This document shows positions 1 through 6,337 of a stretch of 14,236 bases of DNA, piece by piece. Made by a program: the position numbers and the translations under genes. The notes under the pieces were generated by a model. The model was not told the origin of the DNA. It ran no database searches and saw only the letters and a program-made list of their open reading frames with translations. Each line of letters begins with the position of its first letter. The stretch's first letter is position 1. Source of the stretch: Eggerthellales bacterium UBA948 (lineage in GTDB: Bacteria; Actinomycetota; Coriobacteriia; Coriobacteriales; UBA8131); the NCBI GenBank assembly GCA_002293265.1, contig DBCW01000013.1, positions 4,544 through 18,779 on the forward strand, given 5' to 3'.

Positions 1-40
1 AACCATTAGCATCCCAAAACAAGATCAAGAGACTTAAAAG

Positions 41-1285
41 CTATTCTTGTTCTTTTGGTTTAAGTGGCAGCATTCTAAGTCCCAGCAAAAGCATAAATGC
101 GCCAAGTGATACAACACCGATTGTCACGCCAAACTCCAGCGGTGATGGGAAATAAACAAGCGCTGCGGCAACATCAGCAAAAGCTTGTCCGCCTCCTGTG
201 AGTTCAGGGCCGGTTGTCACACCCGGAAGATCCATATTAGGAATCTGAAATCCACCGATCATCAGTTGAATGCGTTTGCAAAGAATAGCAACAATGCTGA
301 GAGCTGCAGCTATCACAATCGGCCCGGGATTTCTAAGGCTTGGAGTAAATGCGATAACCATGGTCACTACACCGGCAATGACTTCCACCCAAAAATATGG
401 CGCAAGTACCCCTGTGGTTAAAAGCGCCACGACTTCTGCACCTGATCCACCGGGAAAACCGGATGTTAAAAGGTCGCAACCAAAGAAATAGAGGTCAACA
501 GCTGTAAAGACACCCAACAACACTGCCATACGACGAATGTTACTTTCTTCCAGCTCTAGGTATCCGGCTTTTCTAAGCACCACCACCACTATCAAGATAA
601 GCGCAAGGCCACTAAGTAAAGCGCTTGATACAAACCAAGGCCCGAGCAGTGCTGTATACCAAAACTCACGAGCAATCTGAAGTCCAAATATCCACGCCGT
701 AACGGTGTGAACCATAACCGCAGATATCAATGCAAAGACCGACAAAATACGAAGCGCGGTTGAAGATCCTGTGCCGTTTTCAAATCGCATTGTTGCCCAA
801 AGGTAAACAACAGAGATAATCAGATAAACACTAAGCACAATGATATCCCACATTAGAGGAGAGCTCATATTTGCAAATGCAACAAGTTCCCAAAGGCGTT
901 GGGGGCCACCAAGATCGACTACGACAAAGGCAACTGCCAATGCGGTGCAGCAAATGGATACCCAGGTAGCAACTTTTCCGATACCGCCAAATCCTTTGAC
1001 GCCAAACACACGTGGAACGCTTGAAATTATCAGACCACCGGCAGAAAGTCCCACAAAAAGCATAAACATTATGAGATAAAGACCCCAACTGCTGAGATTG
1101 CGCATGTTGGTGTTAACAAGGCCATCGGATAGCTGATATATCCAAAGTGCAATACCCGCAACTGCAATAACCGCTGCAATAACTATGGCAATTAAACCAC
1201 CCGAGCCGCGCGATGATCTTTGTGCAGAGATACTTTCTCTTTCTTCTGCAGACTTGTTTTTCGAAACACTGTTATTTTCAGCCAT
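41..1285 (-). CDS. NrfD-family quinone-interacting membrane anchor of the molybdoenzyme complex (about 10 TM)
   Basis: A 414-residue integral membrane protein of the NrfD/PsrC superfamily, in the larger form resembling DsrP/HybB. It would anchor the molybdoenzyme and its ferredoxin subunit and exchange electrons with the menaquinone pool. A hydrophilic N-terminus of about 29 residues precedes roughly ten hydrophobic segments. Family features visible are the GLSAGG turn (79-84), DLGGPQR (124-130), a histidine in the VHTVTAW segment (H193), the W-x6-PWF-x-SSALLSG helix (209-226) and the late YFPSPLEFGVTIG helix (378-390). The start has a near-perfect AAAGGAGG site 5 nt upstream, and 13 nt separate it from the ferredoxin stop, so it is the third gene of the operon. 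Only 40 bases follow before the window edge, so any TorD-like maturation chaperone downstream cannot be seen. The subfamily is inferred from motifs; direction of electron flow is unknown. Confidence 0.9.
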   Translation of the reverse strand: MAENNSVSKNKSAEERESISAQRSSRGSGGLIAIVIAAVIAVAGIALWIYQLSDGLVNTNMRNLSSWGLYLIMFMLFVGLSAGGLIISSVPRVFGVKGFGGIGKVATWVSICCTALAVAFVVVDLGGPQRLWELVAFANMSSPLMWDIIVLSVYLIISVVYLWATMRFENGTGSSTALRILSVFALISAVMVHTVTAWIFGLQIAREFWYTALLGPWFVSSALLSGLALILIVVVVLRKAGYLELEESNIRRMAVLLGVFTAVDLYFFGCDLLTSGFPGGSGAEVVALLTTGVLAPYFWVEVIAGVVTMVIAFTPSLRNPGPIVIAAALSIVAILCKRIQLMIGGFQIPNMDLPGVTTGPELTGGGQAFADVAAALVYFPSPLEFGVTIGVVSLGAFMLLLGLRMLPLKPKEQE

Positions 1286-1298
1286 GATTCCTCCTTTC

Positions 1299-1919
1299 CT
1301 ACACCAAATAATAGACAGATGGGTTGGTTCCGCGATCTGTCAGAAGTTGCTTATACTTACGTTTATTGATGAGTTTTGAGACTTCACTTTCGGGATCATC
1401 CAAGTCTCCCCAAAAACGTGCTCTAGCCGGGCACAACACCATGCAGGCAGGTGTCTTGCCTTGCGCTAGCCGATGTGCGCAAAAAGTGCATTTTTCCACC
1501 ACATGCTTTTGATGCGCAGGAATATCTTTGTCGCCCAAAGCAAAATCCAGATAATACTCCGGCTCTTCCCAATTAAATATTCGCACACCATTGTAGGGGC
1601 AAGCGGCGACACACATTCTGCAGCCGATGCACTTATCATAATCCTGAAACACCACACCGTCTTCACGTTTTGAAGTCGCGCCTACCGGACAGGCTCTGGT
1701 GCAGGCAGGATTGTCACAATGTTGGCAGGAAGTAGGCAAAAATGTTAACGAATAGCCTTTTTCATAATCGCCGGCAGGGCAATCCATATTCTCACCGCCC
1801 TCTGTAAGCACTCGGTTCCACCAATTGTTGTTTGGTAAATTATTTGCGGATTTACAAGCCACTGCACAGGTCTGACATCCAAAGCAGCGCCTAGTATCTA
1901 TTACCATTCCCAATCTCAT
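1299..1919 (-). CDS. Four-cluster [4Fe-4S] ferredoxin subunit (DmsB/PsrB-like)
   Basis: Electron-transfer subunit linking the molybdenum subunit to the NrfD anchor. With the chosen start it has 206 residues and sixteen cysteines in four ferredoxin-type groups: 12/15/18/22, 65/68/73/77, 97/100/103/107 and 144/147/159/163. That is the full set for four [4Fe-4S] clusters, as in DmsB and PsrB. There is no signal peptide; subunits of this family are carried across the membrane with the Tat-exported catalytic partner. A longer reading frame begins at 1967, but that would overlap the upstream gene by 44 nt. The ATG at 1919 lies 4 nt after the upstream TGA and has a GGAGAGG site about 12 nt upstream, and the protein then begins MRLGMVIDTRRCFGC as family members do. 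An ATG four codons later (1907) is a weaker alternative. It is the middle gene of the operon. Confidence 0.92.
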   Translation of the reverse strand: MRLGMVIDTRRCFGCQTCAVACKSANNLPNNNWWNRVLTEGGENMDCPAGDYEKGYSLTFLPTSCQHCDNPACTRACPVGATSKREDGVVFQDYDKCIGCRMCVAACPYNGVRIFNWEEPEYYLDFALGDKDIPAHQKHVVEKCTFCAHRLAQGKTPACMVLCPARARFWGDLDDPESEVSKLINKRKYKQLLTDRGTNPSVYYLV

Positions 1920-1923
1920 GAGT

Positions 1924-4455
1924 TCACCCAACCTCTCCGTTATACTTTTCGATCTCGATCCTGACATCAGAAAAACAGTTGTTTACCGTGAAAGGATGAA
2001 ATGCATTATGTGAAAGCTCGTTGTAGTGTCCTTCTATAAAATCTGTTAGATGAAAACCTTTTGGCAAATCAGAGCTGCCCGGCGCTATGCCGGAGTCAAT
2101 AAGTGCCTTGATGACCACATAGCCACGATCGTTATATACTTTTACAATGTCGCCATTTTCGATGGAACGCTTTGCAGCGTCTTCAGGACTGATATATATG
2201 ACCGGCTCCGGAACTAGCTCTCTTAGCCATTCTGCCTTTGCAAATGTCGAGTGAGAACGCCATTTGGAGTGTGATTGCAATAGATTTATCGAATATTTCT
2301 TTGCAGCCTCACTCTCATCCCAAGCCTCATAAGGTGGATCCCAGGCCGGCAAGCGCACAGAGTCTTTATCAAAATCAATTCCGGTAACTACTCTTGGCTC
2401 AACTGTCTCAAGATAAAACTGTGCTTTTCCTGTATCGGTGCCGTACACGCCACCGGCTCCAAGTATCAAACAGCCCTCTTCGTTGAGCATGAATGCAGGC
2501 ACAGAATTCATGACTTTTTCTTCCTTAAGTTTATCAAAGGTGATTCCGGCTGCCTTGTAAAGGTCTGAGTCAAAACCAACACGCAAAAAGTCCTCTTTAC
2601 TTGCATATGGCCATTTAAGTCCCAGCTTCTCGGCAATTTTTACCACGATGTCATAGTCATTAAGACTCTCATAAAGTGGCTCTATTGCCTGCTCGCCAAG
2701 GATATTATATGAATGGGAAGTACCTGTAACAGCACAGTCTATAGACTCAAAGAAGTACGCAACCGGCAGTATCAGATCTGCATAGCGGGCAGTATCATTC
2801 ATCTCCAGATCCACTACTGTTACCAACTCCATCTGATCAAATGATTGCAGAAGCCTTTTTTTGTCCATCTGTCCGCTGATCGCCTCTTTGCCCCAAATAA
2901 CAATAGATTTAATTTCTTGAGGATGCCCGTTGAACGTCTTCTTCTCGCAAACATCATTAAGCGATGTCCAAGGGATCTCCGGAGACGGTGGGTAGTCGCT
3001 CGGCATATAAATTGCCGCCCAGTTCACGGCACCTCCTGTAAGATAGGTCGCGTAATATGACCCATTTCCGGGAGAGCCCAAGTGTCCACTTACCATGAGT
3101 AGCGCTGCCATGGCATGATAAGGTTGATGCCCGTTGTAGTAGTGATCCATTCCGGGAAGTGCTGTAACAGCTAGTGGCTCTTTGTCCGCAAAAAGGCTGG
3201 CAATCCACTCACCATCTGCTACCGAAACGCCACATATTTCCTCTGCTTTCTCCAAAGTATAAGGAGCAATAGCATCCAGAAGCAAGCTGTAGGCGGTAGT
3301 TACCTTATGCTCTCCAAATGTAAAATTTCCTTCGATCTTTGGATCTGTTATTGCACCCATTACAGTAGGCATACCGTCTTGACCAACCACAATAGGCAGA
3401 TCAATTGCTTCGCCGGTCTGTGGATTTATCACCGGCTCCGGCAGTTCTATGCCTAAGTCACTAGCACGGAGATACGTTTTGTCGCTGGCTTTTACTAAAA
3501 ATGGCGCGACAGTTTGCTCTGCCAAAAACGTTAAGTCTGCGAGATCATTTTTGACCAGATAGTTTGATAGCGCCATAAACATTACAGCATCAGTTCCTTG
3601 CTTAATGCGAATAAATCTGTCTGCTTTTGCCGCCATATGGGTAAAGTTCGGTCCGACTGCAACCAACTTTGCGCCATTGTCTAAAGCATCAAGCAACCAG
3701 TGTACTTGCTGTAAATTTGAGTTTGTTGGATTGCATCCCCACGAAAATATCTTCTTTGCATTCTTTATATCGCGCGGTTCGCTACCGGAACACAATAATG
3801 TTCTGCCTATGCACTGCGGCATAATGTAATCCACAGCCTGGTCGTCGGATGCAGCAAGTGAAGTCCCGCCTATCATGCCTGATAACATGGTTGGCGCAAG
3901 CGAACCAAGCCTTACAGCGCCGGCTGAGATTGCGTTTGCCGAAGCACCATATTTGTTTCGCACATTCTCCCAGGTATCTGTAAGTAAAGTTAAGGCTTCG
4001 TCCCATGTAATTTGTTCCCACTGATCGGCTCCACGCTCGCCTACTCTACGCATAGGGTACTTAAGGCGCAGCGGACCATAAATTCTTAAGGGATGATTTA
4101 GGCCCTTGAGACATATCCTGTTGTAATCGGGATCAGGAAACTCCGCCATGGTAGTTGATACGATCTTTCCTTCGCGCACTGTTATTGCCAGCCTGCAAGC
4201 GCCGTTGCAGTTTGCAATACACATACCGGTAAATACCTGTTCTTCAGCTTCACTATTAACCTTACCGCCCGGGGCTATAGCGCTGCATCCAACGCTGCAA
4301 ATGGCTGCAGCAGCACCGGCAAAGGCAGCACTGGTTTTAAGAAAGCTTCTTCGCGTTAAGCCACTTTTCCCCACCTCGTTTTGTGCAGACACCAAATTGG
4401 TGTCGGTGCACGAACTTATGCTTTTTGTTTCATTTTTCGTACAGATTTTTTGCAT
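1924..4455 (-). CDS. Tat-exported molybdopterin oxidoreductase, DMSO-reductase family catalytic subunit, substrate unknown
   Basis: Catalytic subunit (843 residues) that should bind Mo-bis-MGD and one [4Fe-4S] cluster. A twin-arginine signal (TRRSFLK, R35-R36) and hydrophobic stretch (41-56) direct export. The cluster motif is C79-x3-C83-x3-C87-x27-C115; the Cx3Cx3C spacing resembles DmsA rather than the Cx2C spacing of NapA/FdhF. The Moco domains follow (about 120-470), including the MDHYYNGHQPYHAM segment and the LGSPGNGSYY loop, then a C-terminal molydopterin-dinucleotide-binding domain (about 720-840). The molybdenum ligand cannot be assigned safely; the candidate stretch S203-D204-D205-Q206 offers Ser or Asp. 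The start has an ideal AAGGAGG site 5 nt upstream. Together with the ferredoxin and NrfD genes it forms an A-B-C complex, more like Psr/Phs in anchor type than Dms. Candidate substrates (S-oxides, sulfur compounds, catechols or other organics reduced by Coriobacteriia enzymes) cannot be separated from sequence alone. Confidence 0.93.
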   Translation of the reverse strand: MQKICTKNETKSISSCTDTNLVSAQNEVGKSGLTRRSFLKTSAAFAGAAAAICSVGCSAIAPGGKVNSEAEEQVFTGMCIANCNGACRLAITVREGKIVSTTMAEFPDPDYNRICLKGLNHPLRIYGPLRLKYPMRRVGERGADQWEQITWDEALTLLTDTWENVRNKYGASANAISAGAVRLGSLAPTMLSGMIGGTSLAASDDQAVDYIMPQCIGRTLLCSGSEPRDIKNAKKIFSWGCNPTNSNLQQVHWLLDALDNGAKLVAVGPNFTHMAAKADRFIRIKQGTDAVMFMALSNYLVKNDLADLTFLAEQTVAPFLVKASDKTYLRASDLGIELPEPVINPQTGEAIDLPIVVGQDGMPTVMGAITDPKIEGNFTFGEHKVTTAYSLLLDAIAPYTLEKAEEICGVSVADGEWIASLFADKEPLAVTALPGMDHYYNGHQPYHAMAALLMVSGHLGSPGNGSYYATYLTGGAVNWAAIYMPSDYPPSPEIPWTSLNDVCEKKTFNGHPQEIKSIVIWGKEAISGQMDKKRLLQSFDQMELVTVVDLEMNDTARYADLILPVAYFFESIDCAVTGTSHSYNILGEQAIEPLYESLNDYDIVVKIAEKLGLKWPYASKEDFLRVGFDSDLYKAAGITFDKLKEEKVMNSVPAFMLNEEGCLILGAGGVYGTDTGKAQFYLETVEPRVVTGIDFDKDSVRLPAWDPPYEAWDESEAAKKYSINLLQSHSKWRSHSTFAKAEWLRELVPEPVIYISPEDAAKRSIENGDIVKVYNDRGYVVIKALIDSGIAPGSSDLPKGFHLTDFIEGHYNELSHNAFHPFTVNNCFSDVRIEIEKYNGEVG

Positions 4456-4533
4456 CTTTCCTCCTTATGATTTTTGAGAGGTGCCTTTGAAAAGTACCGC
4501 CATCATTTTTGAGGATCAAAGTGATCGAGCAAA

Positions 4534-4542
4534 CAATGATTG
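4534..4542. promoter_or_regulatory. CAATGATTG palindrome, site A (putative operator)
   Basis: A 9-bp odd palindrome (CAAT-G-ATTG) in the leader of the molybdoenzyme operon, about 80 bp upstream of the start codon. Identical copies lie at 4580 and 7284, both intergenic. The regulator is unknown; the motif does not match the usual GntR, FNR or NarL consensus. Confidence 0.4.
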
Positions 4543-4563
4543 GCTGTCACTTTTACGCTTTTG

Positions 4564-4580
4564 GGAGCCGGCCGCGCTCC
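4564..4580 (-). other. GC-rich hairpin at predicted 5' end of molybdoenzyme transcript
   Basis: Arms GGAGC (4564-4568) and GCTCC (4576-4580) enclose a 7-nt GC-only loop. Flanking bases can extend the stem if one cytosine bulges. It stands out as a GC island inside a very AT-rich intergenic region. If transcription starts near 4584 it would form directly at the 5' end of the mRNA, where it could stabilise the transcript. There is no following T tract, so a terminator is unlikely. Confidence 0.35.
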
Positions 4581-4588
4581 AATGATTG
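4580..4588. promoter_or_regulatory. CAATGATTG palindrome, site B (overlaps predicted transcription start)
   Basis: Second exact copy of the 9-bp palindrome. It starts right after the GC-rich hairpin and covers the transcription start predicted from the promoter at 4591-4619, a position typical of repressor operators. It also forms part of a wider inverted repeat: TGATTGTC at 4583-4590 is matched by GACAATCA at 4611-4618. Confidence 0.4.
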
Positions 4589-4590
4589 TC

Positions 4591-4619
4591 ATCTTATCAC
4601 AATGTATTGCGACAATCAA
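4591..4619 (-). promoter_or_regulatory. Candidate sigma-A promoter of the molybdoenzyme operon
   Basis: On the minus strand, a -35-like TTGATT (4614-4619) and an extended -10 TGATAAGAT (hexamer TAAGAT at 4591-4596, TG at 4598-4599) are separated by exactly 17 nt. Each hexamer matches the consensus at four of six positions, and the TG extension strengthens the -10. Transcription would start near 4584, giving a leader of about 129 nt before the ATG at 4455. It is the best-scoring pair I found by eye in the 293-bp gap between the GntR gene and the molybdoenzyme gene. Confidence 0.4.
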
Positions 4620-4622
4620 AGA

Positions 4623-4654
4623 TTATGATTTGCCTATCTTTAGGATAATCATAA
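4623..4654. promoter_or_regulatory. 32-bp composite palindrome upstream of the molybdoenzyme promoter
   Basis: Outer arms TTATGATT (4623-4630) and AATCATAA (4647-4654) are perfect 8-bp complements. After two mismatched pairs, inner arms CCTA (4633-4636) and TAGG (4641-4644) enclose a 4-nt centre. It lies immediately upstream of the candidate -35 box, the usual place for an activator site. As a terminator for the GntR gene it would lack a T tract and lie about 95 nt past the stop codon, so an operator is the better reading. The remaining upstream sequence to the GntR stop (4655-4748) is AT-rich with no clear gene. Confidence 0.45.
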
Positions 4655-4748
4655 CAATATTTACAATAAATACGAGTTGTATCAGTGCTCTGCGCTACAA
4701 ATAAGATCATATACTCATCTATTATAATTATTTTATTAATCAGTATAA

Positions 4749-5153
4749 TCAAGACTTAGCATTTGAATTCCGCTTCTCTTTAAGTCTTTCTTCCACTAAT
4801 CGAATTATGTCCTCGTCGTTCATTCCGGCGTTAATCCCGGCTTGAATTAGCTCATCTGCAAGTATTATCGACGCATCATTTGTAACAGGTAGCGCATTCT
4901 TTCCAATATCAGAAACAAACGTTCCCCTACCCTGACGTGTAGAAATGTATCCCTCGCGCTCTAAATCCATATAGGCACGATTAACAGTGTTGTAACTGAT
5001 GTCTAACGAAACAGCTAATGCTCTAACAGTTGGCAGACGATCGCCCACAACGTATTTTCCGGATGCAATAAGAAACGCAAGGCGATTCTTTACCTGTATC
5101 CAAACAGGTAGTCCACTCCCATAATCCAATTCAAATGACGCTAGAGGTTCCAT
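4749..5153 (-). CDS. GntR-family transcriptional regulator, YtrA subfamily
   Basis: A 134-residue repressor-type protein. A winged helix-turn-helix occupies about residues 12-82, with the recognition segment LPTVRALAVSLDISYNTVNRAY (40-61, key residues T42, R44, N55, R59) and the wing ending RQGRGTF (73-79). Only about 50 residues follow, mostly helical and charged, with no UTRA or FCD effector domain; this short form is typical of YtrA-like regulators, which often control adjacent membrane-protein genes. It lies between the slipin gene and the molybdoenzyme operon on the same strand. The ribosome site is weak (AGAAAG 6 nt upstream). A perfect palindrome at 5179-5192 immediately upstream suggests autoregulation. 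Its other targets may include the neighbouring NrfD/slipin genes, but that is inference. The family call is firm; the ligand is unknown. Confidence 0.9.
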   Translation of the reverse strand: MEPLASFELDYGSGLPVWIQVKNRLAFLIASGKYVVGDRLPTVRALAVSLDISYNTVNRAYMDLEREGYISTRQGRGTFVSDIGKNALPVTNDASIILADELIQAGINAGMNDEDIIRLVEERLKEKRNSNAKS

Positions 5154-5166
5154 AACAACTTTCTTT

Positions 5167-5197
5167 AAGATAGCATGAATTGTATATACAATATCAA
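5167..5197 (-). promoter_or_regulatory. Possible GntR gene promoter with palindrome in a 19-nt spacer
   Basis: On the minus strand TTGATA (5192-5197; 5 of 6 to the -35 consensus) and TATCTT (5167-5172; 4 of 6 to the -10) are 19 nt apart, which is long. The 14-bp palindrome fills most of the spacer. The predicted start of transcription would leave only a few bases before the ATG at 5153, consistent with the poor ribosome site. Confidence is low because of the spacing. Confidence 0.25.
5179..5192. promoter_or_regulatory. Perfect 14-bp palindrome, likely GntR autoregulatory operator
   Basis: The sequence ATTGTATATACAAT is fully self-complementary and centres 32 bp upstream of the GntR start codon. 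Its TGTATATACA core fits the general GntR-family operator pattern (GT-rich/AC-rich half sites around a TA centre). Position and symmetry favour binding by the adjacent regulator. Confidence 0.55.
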
Positions 5198-5227
5198 ATA
5201 ATCCTTACACCAAGCTTCAGCATTGGT

Positions 5228-5245
5228 CAAAATGCCGGGATTTTG
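5228..5245. other. Hairpin after the slipin gene (weak terminator candidate)
   Basis: Arms CAAAAT (5228-5233) and ATTTTG (5240-5245) enclose the loop GCCGGG, 13 nt past the slipin stop. In the direction of transcription no T tract follows, so termination would be inefficient; in the plus direction a run of seven T follows at 5253-5259, but no plus-strand gene needs it. It may separate the slipin gene from the GntR gene only partly. Confidence 0.25.
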
Positions 5246-5257
5246 CTTAGTGTTTTT

Positions 5258-6220
5258 TTAGGACTTAAGCGAGTCAATGATCTTGTCTATCGATCCTTCT
5301 CCCATATTATCACTGATTGAGCTTGGAATTGTGATTACTGCCCCCTTGGATTTTTTAACTGTCTCATACAAAGTGAGCATGGTGCGCAATTTCATCGCAG
5401 CATCAGGGTCGCTATATAGTTTGGCTGCATCTGCTAATACCTCAGCTACGTCATTTTCAATACTCACAAGAGTCATACGCGCATTTCTTTCTCGTTCCGC
5501 CTGAGCTTCAAGTGACATTACTTCTTGTAACTCATCAGGCAAAACGATATCGCGCACTTTAACAGAAATGATGTCTATACCCCAACTCGCTGCCATATGC
5601 TCAATAGCTGACTTGATTTCAACATCTAACTGATCTCGACGTATCGCAACTTCAGCTACGGTAGAGCGGCCGATCGTTTCGCGCATGGCTGTTTGCGCAA
5701 GAAATGAGACTGCTGCAAAGTAATCCTCAACTTCGGTGCAAGCCTTCTCAGCATCCCAAACCATCCAATAAAGCACAGCATCGATGTTGATGGGAACAAG
5801 ATCGAGCGTTAAAGTCTTTTCTGCTGTAAATGGAGTGGTCATAATACGCTGATCGACCCTGATTGCTCCGTATTCAATTATTGGCATCGTGAAAAAAAGA
5901 CCCGGTCCAACCACACGATTGAGCTTTCCAAATCTGAGCACAACAATCTTTTCCCAGCTTAGCACGATATGTGTTGAAGGAATAATTAACAACGTCACCG
6001 CAATCATGCATATAATTGTTTCAATGCCCACATAACTGAATACAAAATGAGAAACGCACAGTATTGCCATACATATAACTGCAAATAGTGCTATCTTAAA
6101 AATCATCTCACTGCCACGAGAAGCTTTCTCAGGAATATGTGTGCGGCGTAACTCTTGCTCTATCTGATCACTAGCGGCATCAAAGTCACTTGCTTCCTTG
6201 TGCGTATTTTTTCGATTCAT
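5258..6220 (-). CDS. Slipin / stomatin-like SPFH (band 7) membrane protein
   Basis: A 320-residue membrane-scaffold protein. A charged cytosolic N-terminus (1-38) precedes two hydrophobic segments (about 40-60 and 63-82), the hairpin or double-span arrangement of bacterial slipins. The SPFH domain starts near W89 (LSWEKIVVLRFGKLNRVVGPGL) and runs to about residue 225. The hallmark slipin segment follows: LPDELQEVMSLEAQAERERN (227-246), then a helical oligomerisation region to about 290 and a short tail. Such proteins form ring oligomers that organise membrane domains and modulate partner proteins. The usual NfeD partner gene is not seen here. The start has a good AAGGAG site 8 nt upstream. 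It lies 117 nt after the orphan NrfD gene on the same strand, so the two are probably co-transcribed; the gap holds no convincing gene. Confidence 0.9.
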   Translation of the reverse strand: MNRKNTHKEASDFDAASDQIEQELRRTHIPEKASRGSEMIFKIALFAVICMAILCVSHFVFSYVGIETIICMIAVTLLIIPSTHIVLSWEKIVVLRFGKLNRVVGPGLFFTMPIIEYGAIRVDQRIMTTPFTAEKTLTLDLVPINIDAVLYWMVWDAEKACTEVEDYFAAVSFLAQTAMRETIGRSTVAEVAIRRDQLDVEIKSAIEHMAASWGIDIISVKVRDIVLPDELQEVMSLEAQAERERNARMTLVSIENDVAEVLADAAKLYSDPDAAMKLRTMLTLYETVKKSKGAVITIPSSISDNMGEGSIDKIIDSLKS

Positions 6221-6337
6221 GCAAGGTCTCCTTTTTCTAAATGTTTTAATCTACGGTCATTTCTCTCAAACACATGCTTTGATCGAAGTCCTCTTTTATT
6301 ATATGAAGCTGCTGGCATACAACGTTATTCTTTGATT

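Noticed and set aside
1..40. Start of a downstream gene (for example a TorD-like chaperone) at the window edge
   Set aside because: ATG triplets occur on the minus strand but no ribosome site precedes them and too little sequence remains to judge.
1920..1967. Upstream extension of the ferredoxin subunit to 1967
   Set aside because: It would overlap the molybdoenzyme gene by 44 nt and adds residues that only reflect the neighbour's sequence in another frame; the ATG at 1919 gives the family-typical N-terminus.
4508..4526. FNR/CRP-type site suggested by TTTGA-GGA-TCAAA and GATCA-AAG-TGATC
   Set aside because: The half-site spacing (3 nt) does not match the FNR or CRP pattern; these short overlapping repeats may be chance in an AT-rich leader.
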